A DNA stretch of 64,000 bases, taken from Citrobacter sp. Awk 4 (lineage in GTDB: Bacteria; Pseudomonadota; Gammaproteobacteria; Enterobacterales; Enterobacteriaceae). A program made the position numbers and the translations under genes. Each line of letters starts with the position of its first letter. The first letter of the stretch is position 1. Below, one piece after another: positions 9,965 to 20,295 of the stretch. Below the pieces are notes generated by a model. The model made no database searches. It saw only the letters and a list, made by a program, of their open reading frames with translations, and was not told where the DNA came from. Where the stretch lies: positions 423 through 64,422 of the forward strand of contig NZ_JANEWG010000014.1 in the NCBI RefSeq assembly GCF_028069725.1. The letters are read 5' to 3'.

Positions 9965-9984
9965 AGCAAATTTCCTTAATAATC

Positions 9985-10066
9985 AATTTTTTGCCCGGTA
10001 GCGCTGCGCTTGCCGGGCCTACAAGCCCACGTAGGCCGGATAAGCGAAGCGTCATCCGGCACAGAA
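9985..10066. repeat. BIME (two inverted REP units) between argB and argH
   Basis: GCCCGGTAGCGCTGCGCTTGCCGGGC and GTAGGCCGGATAAGCGAAGC...CATCCGGC face each other inside the argCBH operon. Such units are known to stabilise upstream mRNA or to make DNA gyrase and IHF sites. Confidence 0.88.
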
Positions 10067-10068
10067 TC

Positions 10069-10845
10069 TTACGCCAGAATACGCGTACCGATCGGCGTAC
10101 CATTAAACAGCGCCGGAAGCTGTTCCGCATGACGCCAGGAGGCGATATCCACCGGACGGCCCAGCGTACGCGCCGCATCCAGAGCCGCATTCACCTTCAC
10201 AATCATGCCATCGGTAATGATGCCCTGTTCAATCAGTTGTTCCGCTTTGTCGGCGGTCATCTCGGCAATACGCTGACCTTTCCCGTCGAGAATTCCACTC
10301 ACATCGGAGAGCAGGATGAGATCCGCACCAAGCGTTGCCGCCAGCGCTGTCGCCGCCTGATCGGCGTTGACGTTCATCAATTCCCCCTCTTCGGTTACGC
10401 CGATTGAACTAACCACCGGCAGAAAACCACTTTCCAGCAGGGTGTTAATCAGCACAGGCGAACCCGGCTGCGCCAGTCCAACATGACCTAACTCTTCGTC
10501 AAGCTGAGTCACTTTTACGCTGTCACCGTCGCCAAGATAAAGCCCCACAGAGGCAATATGATGTTTCTTCGCCCACGCCAACAGGGTTTTGTTTGCCGTA
10601 CCCGCCAGCGCGCCGGTAATAATGTCAATCTGATCAGCTGGCGTCACACGCAGGCCGTTTTTCTTTTTCACCGGCAGGTTGAGCCCTTTCATCAGCTCAT
10701 CCACCACACAGCCGCCGCCATGCACAATGACCAGCGGACGCTGATGCGATTCACGGTAGTTCACCAGTGCGGCAAACAGGCGCTCCAGCGCCTCTTCGCT
10801 ATCCAGTAATACGCCGCCCAGCTTGATAATCAATGGATTCATCAT
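10069..10845 (-). CDS. argB: Acetylglutamate kinase ArgB
   Basis: Phosphorylates N-acetylglutamate, the second committed arginine step. The start [11 protein letters not shown] at 10845 gives 258 residues, the E. coli length; an upstream in-frame ATG would lie inside argC. Amino-acid-kinase motifs are IKLGG (residues 6-10), the substrate loop [10 protein letters not shown] (about 40-49) and the nucleotide-binding [13 protein letters not shown] (about 180). It begins 7 bp after the argC stop, in the same operon under ArgR control. Confidence 0.97.
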   Translation of the reverse strand: MMNPLIIKLGGVLLDSEEALERLFAALVNYRESHQRPLVIVHGGGCVVDELMKGLNLPVKKKNGLRVTPADQIDIITGALAGTANKTLLAWAKKHHIASVGLYLGDGDSVKVTQLDEELGHVGLAQPGSPVLINTLLESGFLPVVSSIGVTEEGELMNVNADQAATALAATLGADLILLSDVSGILDGKGQRIAEMTADKAEQLIEQGIITDGMIVKVNAALDAARTLGRPVDIASWRHAEQLPALFNGTPIGTRILA

Positions 10846-10852
10846 TGCACCC

Positions 10853-11857
10853 TTAGATAAGAGACTGTGTTTCGGCAAAGCCAAAACGAATGTTAGCGCA
10901 TTGCATTGCCTGCGCCGCTGCGCCTTTCAATAAGTTGTCTTCGGTTGCCACAACAATCAGGTGCTCGCCCTGTACTGCGAATCCGATATCGCAAAACGGC
11001 AACCCAACAACGTTTTTCAGCGCCGGAACGCCTTTGTCATACAGACGCACCAGCGGTTTGTCACCATACGCCTGCTGCAATACTTGCCCAACCTGAGCCT
11101 GCGTGACACCCGGTTTCAGGCGGCAGGTAATGGTTTCCAGAATGCCCCGTGGGAAGTTACCCAGATGCGGCGTGAAGATCACCTCGGTCCCCAGATGCGT
11201 TGCGATTTCCGGCTGATGACGGTGAGTAAACACGCCGTACGGTTGCAGGCTCACTTCGCAGAAGCTATTCGAAATTGCGGCCTTGCGCCCGGCACCGCTC
11301 ACGCCGCTGGTGGCGTTAATCACCGGCCACTGGGAGAGCTCCAGCAGACTGGCATCAATCAGCGGTTTCAGCGACAGCTGCGCTGCCGTGGGATAACACC
11401 CCGGTACGGCAATCAGGTTTGCCTCTTTCAGTTTATCGGCGTTCCACTCAGCCAGACCGTACACCGCCTGCTCCAGCAGTTCAGGGTGCTGATGCGTAAA
11501 ACCATAATATGTTTCGTAGAAGGCGCCATCATTAACGCGAAACGCGCCGGAGAGATCGAACACCACACAGCCTGCCGCCAGAAATTGCGGAGCCAGATCG
11601 TGGCTCACCTCATGAGCAGTTGCGAGGAACACCACATCCACCCCTGCGCTAAACTCGCTAATATCAGACATTGGCTGCAACGGCAGATCGACAATGCCCT
11701 TTAACTGCGGATGTAAATCGGAGATTAATTTTCCTGCATCATTGCTTTGCGCTGAGACGGTCAAAGCGGTTATGGTCATATCAGGATGGCGATTTACATA
11801 GGTCACAAGCTCTGCGCCAGCGTAACCACTGGCACCCACAATCAGCGTATTCAACAT
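10853..11857 (-). CDS. argC: N-acetyl-gamma-glutamyl-phosphate reductase ArgC
   Basis: NADPH-dependent reduction of acetylglutamyl phosphate to the semialdehyde, third step of arginine synthesis. At 334 residues it has the E. coli length. The N-terminal Rossmann motif is [11 protein letters not shown] (residues 7-17). The catalytic cysteine is in [11 protein letters not shown] (about residue 154), and the HRHQPEI histidine lies at about 217. It is the first gene of the minus-strand operon, facing argE across the ArgR-controlled region. Confidence 0.97.
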   Translation of the reverse strand: MLNTLIVGASGYAGAELVTYVNRHPDMTITALTVSAQSNDAGKLISDLHPQLKGIVDLPLQPMSDISEFSAGVDVVFLATAHEVSHDLAPQFLAAGCVVFDLSGAFRVNDGAFYETYYGFTHQHPELLEQAVYGLAEWNADKLKEANLIAVPGCYPTAAQLSLKPLIDASLLELSQWPVINATSGVSGAGRKAAISNSFCEVSLQPYGVFTHRHQPEIATHLGTEVIFTPHLGNFPRGILETITCRLKPGVTQAQVGQVLQQAYGDKPLVRLYDKGVPALKNVVGLPFCDIGFAVQGEHLIVVATEDNLLKGAAAQAMQCANIRFGFAETQSLI

Positions 11858-11970
11858 CGGGGCTGTTCACCTTCTTACGTCTATGTGATCGGGAAGACGG
11901 GAATCTTCCTCACCGGGTTAAGGTTTATCACCTCACCTTACACTTGGTGGGTTTTATTACGCTTAACGTT

Positions 11971-12015
11971 ATTGTATTTTTATTCACAAATATTGCATGA
12001 ATATTGATACTATCA
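11971..12015. promoter_or_regulatory. Tandem ARG boxes between argC and argE
   Basis: Two 18-bp ARG-box-like palindromes, around TGTATTTTTATTCACA (11973-11988) and TGAATATTGATACTATCA (11998-12015), lie about 9 bp apart. The consensus is roughly wnTGAATwwwwATTCAnw. They would let the ArgR hexamer repress both divergent transcripts. Confidence 0.75.
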
Positions 12016-12035
12016 TGACCTAAGGTGTGTCAACA

Positions 12036-13187
12036 ATGAAAAAAGATTTACCGCCATTTATCGAGATTTACCGCGCTCTGATTGCCACACCATCGATTAG
12101 CGCAACCGAAGAAGCGCTGGATCAAAGCAATGCGTCTTTAATCACTCTGCTGGCTGAATGGTTTAAGGATTTGGGCTTTCAGGTTGACGTTCAGCCCGTC
12201 CCCGGAACCCGTCATAAATTCAATATGCTGGCAAGCATCGGACAAGGTGCCGGTGGTCTGTTGCTGGCCGGGCATACCGACACGGTACCGTTTGATGATG
12301 GACGCTGGACGCGCGACCCTTTCACGCTGACCGAACACGACAATAAGCTCTACGGTCTGGGCACGGCTGACATGAAAGGGTTCTTCGCGTTTATTCTCGA
12401 TGCATTGCGCGACGTAGATGTCACAAAGCTGAAAAAACCGCTCTACGTTCTGGCGACCGCCGATGAAGAAACCAGCATGGCGGGCGCGCGCTATTTCGCA
12501 GAGACCTCCTCTCTGCGCCCGGACTGTGCGATTATTGGCGAACCAACATCGCTGCAACCAGTACGCGCCCACAAAGGCCATATTTCAAATGCGATACGTA
12601 TTCTCGGCCAGTCGGGACACTCCAGCGATCCGGCGCGTGGCGTTAACGCGATTGAGCTGATGCATGACGCGATTGGCCGCATCATGCAACTGCGCGACGA
12701 CCTGAAAGAGCGTTATCACTACGAGGCGTTTACCGTCCCGTATCCGACATTAAATCTGGGTCATATTCATGGCGGCGATGCGGCAAACCGCATTTGCGCG
12801 TGCTGTGAACTGCATATGGATATCCGCCCGCTGCCGGGTATGACGCTGAATGATCTTAACGGCCTGCTCAATGATGCTCTGGCGCCGGTGAGCGAACGCT
12901 GGCCGGGTCGCCTGACGGTGTCAGAATTGCACCCGCCCATCCCAGGTTATGAGTGCCCGCCCAATCATCAACTGGTCGAGGTAGTCGAAAAGTTGCTGGG
13001 GACGCGAACAGACGTGGTGAACTACTGCACCGAGGCGCCGTTTATCCAGACACTATGCCCTACGCTTGTGCTCGGACCGGGTTCGATTAATCAGGCGCAT
13101 CAGCCGGATGAGTTTCTGGAAACACGCTTCATTAAGCCAACCCGTGAATTAATCACTCAGGTGGTACATCACTTCTGCTGGCATTAA
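12036..13187 (+). CDS. argE: Acetylornithine deacetylase ArgE
   Basis: Zn/Co-dependent hydrolysis of N-acetylornithine to ornithine and acetate, the linear arginine route of enterobacteria. The ATG at 12036 ([10 protein letters not shown]) gives 383 residues as in E. coli and has TAAGGTG upstream at good spacing; a GTG at 12027 overlaps that ribosome binding site. M20 peptidase motifs are [10 protein letters not shown] (metal His, about residue 80), GTADMKG (bridging Asp, about 112) and DEETSMAG (catalytic Glu, about 145). It is divergent from argCBH. Confidence 0.97.
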   Translation: MKKDLPPFIEIYRALIATPSISATEEALDQSNASLITLLAEWFKDLGFQVDVQPVPGTRHKFNMLASIGQGAGGLLLAGHTDTVPFDDGRWTRDPFTLTEHDNKLYGLGTADMKGFFAFILDALRDVDVTKLKKPLYVLATADEETSMAGARYFAETSSLRPDCAIIGEPTSLQPVRAHKGHISNAIRILGQSGHSSDPARGVNAIELMHDAIGRIMQLRDDLKERYHYEAFTVPYPTLNLGHIHGGDAANRICACCELHMDIRPLPGMTLNDLNGLLNDALAPVSERWPGRLTVSELHPPIPGYECPPNHQLVEVVEKLLGTRTDVVNYCTEAPFIQTLCPTLVLGPGSINQAHQPDEFLETRFIKPTRELITQVVHHFCWH

Positions 13188-13194
13188 CGATCCC

Positions 13195-13238
13195 TCGCCT
13201 CGCCCATTCGAATGGAATAAGCGGGGCGATTTTTTTAC
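13195..13238 (+). terminator. Terminator of argE
   Basis: A stem made from CTCGCCTCGC and GCGGGGCGA, with a loop of about 16 nt, is followed by seven Ts shortly after the argE stop codon. Confidence 0.7.
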
Positions 13239-13531
13239 ATTTTCATTAGCAACGCTTATTTGATTCTTGCTGAATTAAATATCGTAAATTACTGCCATTT
13301 ATTCGTTTGCTGAACCGATTTCGCCGCAATTGACGTCACGTCTTTTACGTGGCTTTATAAAAGACGACGAAGAACAATGTCCAAAAAATTCCATATTGCA
13401 GCAAGGCCGCGCACAAGCACATCTCAGGGAACTGACTGAAGCCAGTGACCCAGAGGCGCGAGCGCCGCCAATACCGCTGCGGCGTGAAAGATACAGGGTA
13501 ATCAAATTAAAGATGGGGTGTCTGGGGTCAT
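13239..13531 (+). promoter_or_regulatory. ppc upstream region and structured leader
   Basis: About 290 bp without a convincing gene. A perfect 9-bp stem (CGTCTTTTA 13339-13347 / TAAAAGACG 13358-13366) and a second GC-rich stem (CGCCGC...GCGGCG, about 13465-13484) lie upstream of ppc. A GGGGTGTC run precedes the ATG. Whether the hairpins are transcribed depends on the promoter, which I could not place. An open frame from 13330 overlaps the ppc start and has no coding character. Confidence 0.45.
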
Positions 13532-16183
13532 ATGAACGAACAATATTCCGCGTTGCGTAGTAATGTCAGTATGCTCGGCAAAGTGCTGGGAGAAACCATC
13601 AAAGATGCGTTGGGAGAGAGCATTCTTGATCGCGTAGAAACAATCCGTAAGCTGTCGAAATCTTCTCGTGCTGGCAATGAAGCCGACCGCCAGGCGTTGC
13701 TCACTACGCTACAGAATCTGTCCAACGACGAGCTTTTACCGGTTGCCCGTGCGTTCAGTCAGTTTCTGAATCTGGCCAATACCGCTGAGCAATACCACAG
13801 TATTTCGCCGCATGGCGAAGCTGCCAGCAACCCGGAAGTGATTGCCCGCACCCTGCGTAAACTGAAAAACCAACCCAATCTTGATGACGCCACCATCAAA
13901 AAGGCCGTGGAGTCCTTGTCCCTGGAACTGGTGCTCACCGCGCACCCGACAGAGATCACTCGCCGCACGCTGATTCATAAAATGGGTGAAGTTAACGCCT
14001 GCCTGAAGCAGCTTGATAACAAAGACATCGTCGATTACGAACGTCATCAACTGATGCGCCGTTTGCGTCAGTTGATCGCCCAGTCGTGGCATACCGATGA
14101 GATCCGTAAGCTACGCCCCACCCCGGTGGATGAAGCCAAATGGGGCTTTGCCGTGGTAGAAAACAGTCTGTGGCAGGGCGTACCTAACTACCTGCGTGAG
14201 CTGAACGAACAGCTCGAAGAGAATCTGGGTTACACACTGCCGGTTGATTTCGTTCCTGTTCGTTTTACCTCCTGGATGGGCGGTGACCGTGACGGCAACC
14301 CAAACGTAACGGCAGATATTACCCGTCATGTGATGTTGTTAAGTCGCTGGAAAGCCACCGACCTCTTCCTGAAAGACATTCAATTTTTGATTTCCGAACT
14401 GTCCATGGTCGATGCAACGCCAGAACTCCTGAAACTGGTGGGTGAAGAAGGTGCGTCGGAGCCTTACCGCTACCTGATGAAAAATCTGCGTTCGCGTCTG
14501 ATGGCGACCCAGGCCTGGCTGGAGGCTCGCCTGAAAGGTGAGAAGCAGCCAAAACCCGCAGGGTTGCTGACGCAAAACGAACAGCTATGGGAGCCTCTGT
14601 ACGCCTGTTATCAGTCACTTCAGGCATGTGGCATGGGTATCATCGCCAACGGCGAACTGCTTGATACCCTTCGCCGCGTAAAATGCTTCGGCGTACCGCT
14701 GGTCCGCATTGATATCCGTCAGGAGAGCACCCGCCATACTGAAGCGCTGGGTGAACTGACCCGTTACCTGGGTCTTGGCGATTATGAAAACTGGTCAGAA
14801 GCCGACAAGCAAGCTTTCCTGATCCGCGAACTGAACTCCAAACGTCCGCTGCTACCACGTAACTGGGAGCCAAGCAATGAAACCCGCGAAGTGCTTGATA
14901 CCTGCCAGGTCATCGCCGAAGCACCGCTCGGTTCCATTGCCGCTTACGTCATATCGATGGCAAAAACCCCGTCTGACGTACTGGCCGTTCATCTGCTGTT
15001 GAAAGAAGCCGGTATTGGCTTTGCCATGCCTGTCGCGCCACTGTTCGAAACGCTGGATGACCTGAACAATGCCGATAGCGTGATGACGCAGTTGTTGAAT
15101 ATCGACTGGTATCGCGGGTTTATCCAGGGCAAGCAAATGGTCATGATCGGCTACTCTGACTCCGCGAAGGATGCCGGTGTGATGGCCGCGTCCTGGGCGC
15201 AGTATCAGGCGCAGGACGCGCTGATCAAAACCTGTGAAAAAGCGGGTATTGAACTGACGCTGTTCCATGGACGTGGCGGCTCCATTGGTCGCGGTGGCGC
15301 CCCGGCTCATGCCGCGCTCCTCTCCCAACCGCCTGGCAGCCTGAAAGGCGGACTGCGTGTCACCGAGCAAGGTGAGATGATCCGCTTCAAATACGGTTTG
15401 CCGGAAGTGACCATCAGCAGTTTGTCTTTGTACACCAGTGCGATTCTGGAGGCTAACCTGTTGCCGCCGCCGGAACCAAAAGAAGACTGGCGCCATATTA
15501 TGGATGAGCTGTCCGTCACCTCTTGCGATCTGTATCGCGGCTATGTGCGTGAAAATAAAGACTTTGTGCCGTATTTCCGTTCCGCAACGCCAGAACAGGA
15601 ACTGGCTAAGTTGCCGCTTGGCTCGCGTCCGGCAAAACGTCGCCCCACCGGTGGCGTTGAATCACTGCGCGCTATCCCGTGGATCTTTGCCTGGACGCAA
15701 AACCGTCTGATGCTTCCGGCCTGGTTAGGTGCAGGCACCGCGCTGCAAAAAGTGGTCGAAGATGGCAAGCAGAGCGAACTGGAAACCATGTGTCGTGACT
15801 GGCCGTTCTTCTCCACACGTCTTGCAATGCTGGAAATGGTGTTCTCAAAAGCGGATCTGTGGCTGGCAGAATATTACGACCAGCGTCTGGTTAAAAAAGA
15901 GCTGTGGCCGCTGGGTGCAGAATTGCGCCATCTGCAGGAAGAGGACATCAAGGTGGTGCTGGCGATCGCCAACGACGCCCACTTGATGGCGGATTTGCCG
16001 TGGATTGCCGAGTCTATCCAGTTAAGAAACGTCTACACTGACCCGCTGAACGTCCTGCAGGCAGAGTTGTTACACCGCTCGCGCCTGGCGGAAGAACTGG
16101 GTAATGAACCTGATCCGCGAGTTGAACAAGCGCTGATGGTCACCATCGCTGGCGTGGCAGCTGGCATGCGCAATACCGGCTAA
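13532..16183 (+). CDS. ppc: Phosphoenolpyruvate carboxylase Ppc
   Basis: Anaplerotic carboxylation of PEP to oxaloacetate; in E. coli activated by acetyl-CoA and fructose-1,6-bisphosphate and inhibited by aspartate. The 883-residue protein has the E. coli length. The catalytic His motif [14 protein letters not shown] is at about residues 132-145. The glycine-rich loop [16 protein letters not shown] is at about 579-594, and the protein ends in the conserved RNTG that contributes to the aspartate site. It is monocistronic, flanked by a structured leader and a GC-rich downstream hairpin. Confidence 0.98.
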   Translation: MNEQYSALRSNVSMLGKVLGETIKDALGESILDRVETIRKLSKSSRAGNEADRQALLTTLQNLSNDELLPVARAFSQFLNLANTAEQYHSISPHGEAASNPEVIARTLRKLKNQPNLDDATIKKAVESLSLELVLTAHPTEITRRTLIHKMGEVNACLKQLDNKDIVDYERHQLMRRLRQLIAQSWHTDEIRKLRPTPVDEAKWGFAVVENSLWQGVPNYLRELNEQLEENLGYTLPVDFVPVRFTSWMGGDRDGNPNVTADITRHVMLLSRWKATDLFLKDIQFLISELSMVDATPELLKLVGEEGASEPYRYLMKNLRSRLMATQAWLEARLKGEKQPKPAGLLTQNEQLWEPLYACYQSLQACGMGIIANGELLDTLRRVKCFGVPLVRIDIRQESTRHTEALGELTRYLGLGDYENWSEADKQAFLIRELNSKRPLLPRNWEPSNETREVLDTCQVIAEAPLGSIAAYVISMAKTPSDVLAVHLLLKEAGIGFAMPVAPLFETLDDLNNADSVMTQLLNIDWYRGFIQGKQMVMIGYSDSAKDAGVMAASWAQYQAQDALIKTCEKAGIELTLFHGRGGSIGRGGAPAHAALLSQPPGSLKGGLRVTEQGEMIRFKYGLPEVTISSLSLYTSAILEANLLPPPEPKEDWRHIMDELSVTSCDLYRGYVRENKDFVPYFRSATPEQELAKLPLGSRPAKRRPTGGVESLRAIPWIFAWTQNRLMLPAWLGAGTALQKVVEDGKQSELETMCRDWPFFSTRLAMLEMVFSKADLWLAEYYDQRLVKKELWPLGAELRHLQEEDIKVVLAIANDAHLMADLPWIAESIQLRNVYTDPLNVLQAELLHRSRLAEELGNEPDPRVEQALMVTIAGVAAGMRNTG

Positions 16184-16200
16184 TTTCCCCCCTGTAAACC

Positions 16201-16227
16201 GCCCCGTGACATTGCTCGGGGCGGACT
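16201..16227 (+). terminator. GC-rich hairpin after ppc
   Basis: CCGCCCCG and CGGGGCGG form an 8-bp stem around a 10-nt loop just after the ppc stop. There is no proper T-run, so it may be a weak terminator or an mRNA-stabilising hairpin. Confidence 0.5.
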
Positions 16228-16379
16228 CACAAAACTGCTGTTATAGTGTCTGTCGATTCAATCTATTTTTGTCTGCATTTCATTCACTGTTTGAGTATTT
16301 ATTATTCATCTTGATGGTTCAGATTTCCTTAAGGTTTAGGTGCTACCTTTGGTGCCACTATTAAAGACAGGCTCACTAT

Positions 16380-18113
16380 ATGCAATCCTTAAATCTCCAG
16401 CCTACGCCAGCATTCAGCTGGAAAGCTCTGGGCTGGGCACTCCTCTATTTCTGTTTTTTCTCATCGTTACTGCAAGTTATTATCTGTTTTACGGAGTTTA
16501 GCGGCACAAATGGGCTGCGTGACTCGCTGCTTTACAGCTCACTCTGGTTGATCCCGATTTTGCTGTTCCCCAGTCGGACGCGTGTTATTGCCGCAGTAGT
16601 GGGTATCGTACTGTGGGCAACATCACTGGCAACACTCTGCTATTTCGTCATCTACGGGCAGGAGTTTTCGCAAAGCGTCCTGTTCGTGATGTTTGAAACC
16701 AATGCCAACGAAGCCAGCGAGTATCTGAGTCAGTATTTCAGCCTGAAAATCATTGTCATTGCCCTGGCCTATACTGCTGTAGCGGTGCTGCTATGGACAC
16801 GTCTTCGCCCCATTTATATTCCAGGGCGCTGGCGTTGGTACGTCTCCTTTGCCCTGCTGTACGGCCTTTTTCTGAACCCGTTCGTGGTCAAGTCAGCAGT
16901 AAAAGGCGCACCGTATGAAAAAACGTTAAACATCCTTTACACACGCATGGAGCCTGCCGCCCCGTGGCAATTTGTGATTGGCTATGCTGAGTATCAGCGC
17001 CAGTTGACCTCGCTAAACAATCTGTTGAGCCAGAACCACGCGCTGCCGCCGCTGGCGAACTTGAAAGACAATTCCGGTGATGCTCCGCGCACACTTGTCC
17101 TGGTGATTGGCGAGTCTACCCAACGTGGGCGCATGAGTTTGTACGGCTACCCGCGTGAAACCACGCCGGAACTGGATGCCCTGCGCGACTCTGACCCTAA
17201 GTTGACCGTCTTCAATAACGTGGTGACATCACGTCCATACACGATTGAGATCCTGCAACAGGCGCTGACCTTCGCCAACGAACAGGAACCGGATCTGTAT
17301 CTGTCGAAGCCGTCACTGATGAACATGATGAAGCAGGCAGGTTATAAGACCTTCTGGATCACCAACCAGCAGACAATGACCGCCCGTAACACCATGCTGA
17401 CCGTGTTCTCAAAACAGACCGACGAGCAGTTCTACATGAACCAGCAACGCACGCAAAGTGCGCGTGAGTATGACACCAATGTGCTGACACCGTTTAAAGA
17501 CGTGTTAGCCGACCCGGCACCGAAGAAATTCATTATCGTTCACCTGCTGGGTACGCACATTAAGTACAAATTCCGCTACCCGGAAAACCAGGGCAAGTTT
17601 GACGGTAAGACCGACAACGTCCCTGCGGGACTGAGCGACGAAGAGCTGGAGTCGTATAACGATTACGACAACGCCAATCTGTACAACGATCACGTGGTCG
17701 CCAGTCTGATTAAAGACTACAAAGCCACCGATCCGAACGGCTTCCTGCTCTACTTCTCCGATCACGGCGAAGAGGTGTACGACACGCCACCGCATAAAAC
17801 ACAGGGGCGCAACGAAGAAAAGCCAACGCGCCATATGTATACCGTCCCCTTCCTGTTGTGGACATCGGAAACATGGCAGGCTGCGCATCCGCGTGATTTA
17901 TCACAAGATGTTGACCGTAAATACAGCAGCTCTGAGTTTATCCACACCTGGTCTGATTTAGCTGGATTAACCTACGACGGGTATGACCCAACGCGTTCCG
18001 TCACCAGCCCGCAGTTTAAAGAAGTTACGCGCTGGATTGGCAATCCCTACAAGAAAAACGCGCTGTTAGATTACGACACCCTACCGTATGGGGATCGCGT
18101 CGCAAATCAGTAA
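16380..18113 (+). CDS. eptC: Phosphoethanolamine transferase EptC (CptA, YijP)
   Basis: Inner-membrane enzyme that transfers phosphoethanolamine to heptose I of the LPS core. At 577 residues it equals the E. coli length. About five N-terminal membrane segments (residues 15-180) precede a periplasmic alkaline-phosphatase/sulfatase-fold domain. That domain has VIGESTQRGRMSLYGYPRETTP with the metal-binding Glu and likely nucleophile Thr (about 241-262), a central THIKY, and the metal motif SDHGEEVYD. Its N-terminal 25 residues differ more from E. coli than the catalytic part. A terminator follows. Confidence 0.95.
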   Translation: MQSLNLQPTPAFSWKALGWALLYFCFFSSLLQVIICFTEFSGTNGLRDSLLYSSLWLIPILLFPSRTRVIAAVVGIVLWATSLATLCYFVIYGQEFSQSVLFVMFETNANEASEYLSQYFSLKIIVIALAYTAVAVLLWTRLRPIYIPGRWRWYVSFALLYGLFLNPFVVKSAVKGAPYEKTLNILYTRMEPAAPWQFVIGYAEYQRQLTSLNNLLSQNHALPPLANLKDNSGDAPRTLVLVIGESTQRGRMSLYGYPRETTPELDALRDSDPKLTVFNNVVTSRPYTIEILQQALTFANEQEPDLYLSKPSLMNMMKQAGYKTFWITNQQTMTARNTMLTVFSKQTDEQFYMNQQRTQSAREYDTNVLTPFKDVLADPAPKKFIIVHLLGTHIKYKFRYPENQGKFDGKTDNVPAGLSDEELESYNDYDNANLYNDHVVASLIKDYKATDPNGFLLYFSDHGEEVYDTPPHKTQGRNEEKPTRHMYTVPFLLWTSETWQAAHPRDLSQDVDRKYSSSEFIHTWSDLAGLTYDGYDPTRSVTSPQFKEVTRWIGNPYKKNALLDYDTLPYGDRVANQ

Positions 18114-18133
18114 CAGACGCCATCGTTCGCCTG

Positions 18134-18160
18134 AAGGTCACTCTTTTTAGAGTGGCCTTT
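18134..18160 (+). terminator. Terminator of eptC
   Basis: AGGTCACTC and GAGTGGCCT around TTTTTA form a stem followed by seven Ts, 20 nt after the eptC stop. Confidence 0.88.
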
Positions 18161-18211
18161 TTTTATGATGCCAGTTAATGTTGGCCTGTCAGCGCCAGGT
18201 AAGGGATCATC

Positions 18212-19072
18212 ATGTATCACGACGTCAGCCACCTTCTTTCTCGTCTCATTAATGGCCCAACGGCGCTGCGTCAGATTTATTTCGCCACGGCCAACGGTCC
18301 AATCCCCGATCTGGCTTACCGGGTTGATTTTCCGCGTCTGGAGATTGTGCTGGAAGGTGAGTTCGTCGATGCAGGGATCTCCGGGATTCCCGCCACACTG
18401 ACACCCTGCGACGTTCTGTACGTCCCGGCGGGCGGCTGGAACTTTCCGCATTGGAATACGCCCGTCACCACGCTCAGCATTCTGTTTGGCAAGCAGCAGT
18501 TAGGTTTCAGCGTCGTTCACTGGGATGGCGAGCAATACCAAAATCTGGCCAAACAGAATGTGGCGCGCCGTGGCCCCCGCATTGGCTCTTTCTTGCTGCA
18601 AACGCTGAATGAAATGCAAATGCAGCCGCAGGAACAGCAGACCGCCAGACTGATCGTGGCCAGCCTGCTGAGCCATTGCCGCGACCTGCTCGGCAGTCAG
18701 ATCCAAACCGCATCACGAAGCCACGCGCTGTTTGAAGCTATTCGCGATTATATTGATGAACACTACGCTACGCCGCTCACCCGTGAATCGGTCGCCCAGG
18801 CTTTCTACATCTCGCCAAACTACCTCTCACACCTGTTTCAAAAAACCGGCGCCATCGGCTTTAACGAATACCTGAACCACACACGGCTGGAGCATGCGAA
18901 GACACTGCTCAAAGGTTACGATCTAAAAGTCAAAGAGGTGGCCCGCACCTGCGGGTTTGTTGACAGCAACTATTTCTGTCGCCTGTTTCGTAAAAATACG
19001 GAGCGTTCACCATCAGAGTATCGTCGGCAATACCACAGTCAGCTCACAGAGAAGGACGTTACTCCAGAATGA
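18212..19072 (+). CDS. yijO: AraC-family transcriptional regulator YijO
   Basis: Probable regulator of unknown targets. Of 286 residues, the N-terminal half is a cupin-like sensor region (VLEGEFVDAG, YVPAGGWN) and the C-terminal about 100 residues carry the AraC double helix-turn-helix (ESVAQAFYISPNYLSHLFQK and VKEVARTCGFVDSNYFCRLFRK). It follows eptC and converges on frwD, which it overlaps by 14 bp. Its position beside the frw/pfl cluster makes control of that cluster a reasonable guess, but no operator was identified. Confidence 0.93.
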   Translation: MYHDVSHLLSRLINGPTALRQIYFATANGPIPDLAYRVDFPRLEIVLEGEFVDAGISGIPATLTPCDVLYVPAGGWNFPHWNTPVTTLSILFGKQQLGFSVVHWDGEQYQNLAKQNVARRGPRIGSFLLQTLNEMQMQPQEQQTARLIVASLLSHCRDLLGSQIQTASRSHALFEAIRDYIDEHYATPLTRESVAQAFYISPNYLSHLFQKTGAIGFNEYLNHTRLEHAKTLLKGYDLKVKEVARTCGFVDSNYFCRLFRKNTERSPSEYRRQYHSQLTEKDVTPE

Positions 19073-19415
19073 TGTGGGTCTGTTGCGGTGCAGTGAGAAG
19101 TTTGCGCGCCGCACTCATCACGCGCTGTGGCTCGCGAAGAAAAGCATTAATACCTGACTGAACATAACGGCAGTGGCTAAAACGTTCGATCCCCGCCAGT
19201 TCGATATCGGTAATCAGCAGCACCACGTCAGCCCGGCTAATATCCGCTTCCGTTAAACGATTTTCTGTCCCGAGTGCGCCCTGGGTTTCAATCTTGATAT
19301 GCCACTTTTCCTGCTGACAGAACTTCTCCAGGCGTTCGGCGGCCATATAAGTATGCGCCACGCCACTCACACACGCGGTCACGGCAACCAGATATCGAGC
19401 AGTTGAAATAGCCAT
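19059..19415 (-). CDS. frwD: PTS fructose-like EIIB component FrwD
   Basis: Cytoplasmic EIIB phosphocarrier of a fructose-like phosphotransferase system of unknown sugar. With the start at 19415 it has 118 residues (113 in E. coli; the extra residues are an N-terminal AISTAR stretch). The phosphocysteine motif TACVSGVAHTYMAAE is near residues 11-25. The start is preceded by GGGAGGTTAAT and lies 1 bp after the pflC stop codon, indicating coupled translation as the last gene of frwC-frwB-pflD-pflC-frwD. Confidence 0.93.
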   Translation of the reverse strand: MAISTARYLVAVTACVSGVAHTYMAAERLEKFCQQEKWHIKIETQGALGTENRLTEADISRADVVLLITDIELAGIERFSHCRYVQSGINAFLREPQRVMSAARKLLTAPQQTHIILE

Positions 19416-19416
19416 A

Positions 19417-20295
19417 TTAACCTCCCACAGTGACCTGAAATCCGGCGCGTTCTGCCATTTCACGTAATGCCGCCACTTCATGCTCCGACGGTATGGCGAC
19501 ATTTTTCATCGTCCACGGCTGTTCAAGCAGACGGTACTTTGGTTCGCCATACCGGTGAAACGGTAGCAGGTGAACCTGGGTGATACGTAATGATAATAAT
19601 AGCGTCAGCGCACGCTGCACGTTGTCTGCATCCAGCGTATATCCGGGGATCAGCGGCAAACGGGGGATCACGGAAACGCCCTCTTCCACCAGCAAGCGAA
19701 GGTTATCCAGTACCCGCGGTAAATTCATTTTTACGACGTCACGCGCCAAGACGGGATCCATGATTTTCAAATCAAACAAGACTTCGTCACACTCCTTTGC
19801 CAACGGCAGCAATCGGCTGGCCGTAGCATCCCCCGCAGTTTCAATCGCACAGGAGACGCCCCAACGGCGTAGACGCTGCAAAAAACGCGTCGCAAAAGGT
19901 GCCTGCATCAATATTTCACCGCCAGATAAGGTGACGCCGCCGCCCGAGGTACGAAAGAAGACATCATCTTTCATCACCTCACGCTCCAGCGCCTCCAGCG
20001 TGATATCGCGACCTATTCGCTCAAAGGCCCCGGAAGGACACTCATCGGCATCTTGTAAGCAAGGCGCGCAGCGCAGGCATTTACTTTCTCTTCTCACCGT
20101 TTCGATTCGGGGAGAGAGGGATTCCGGGTTCGCGCACCACGGACAGGTATGCGGGCAGCCTTTAAAAAAGACCACCGTACGAATTCCCTGTCCGTCATTC
20201 AGCGAATAGCGCTGAATGTTGAAAATACGCGCGACATCCTCACTGTACGGCTCAACAACCTCACAGCTGATGCGCGGTGCGGCGAATGATGTCAT
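19417..20295 (-). CDS. pflC: Glycyl-radical-enzyme activating protein PflC
   Basis: Radical-SAM activase expected to install the glycyl radical on the neighbouring PflD. The start at 20295 gives 292 residues as in E. coli and overlaps the 3' end of pflD by 35 bp. The SAM-cluster motif GCPHTCPWC (CxxxCxxC) is at about residues 45-53. Extra cysteines (KCLRCAPCLQDADEC, about 71-85) form a ferredoxin-like insert typical of activases for dehydratase-type glycyl-radical enzymes. Physiological reaction unknown. Confidence 0.95.
   Translation of the reverse strand: MTSFAAPRISCEVVEPYSEDVARIFNIQRYSLNDGQGIRTVVFFKGCPHTCPWCANPESLSPRIETVRRESKCLRCAPCLQDADECPSGAFERIGRDITLEALEREVMKDDVFFRTSGGGVTLSGGEILMQAPFATRFLQRLRRWGVSCAIETAGDATASRLLPLAKECDEVLFDLKIMDPVLARDVVKMNLPRVLDNLRLLVEEGVSVIPRLPLIPGYTLDADNVQRALTLLLSLRITQVHLLPFHRYGEPKYRLLEQPWTMKNVAIPSEHEVAALREMAERAGFQVTVGG

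Noticed and set aside
10961-11704. 247-codon open frame on the plus strand
   Set aside because: Antisense shadow of argC.
13330-13560. 76-codon open frame upstream of and overlapping ppc
   Set aside because: Composition is not protein-like and the start has no Shine-Dalgarno; the stretch is better explained as the ppc leader.
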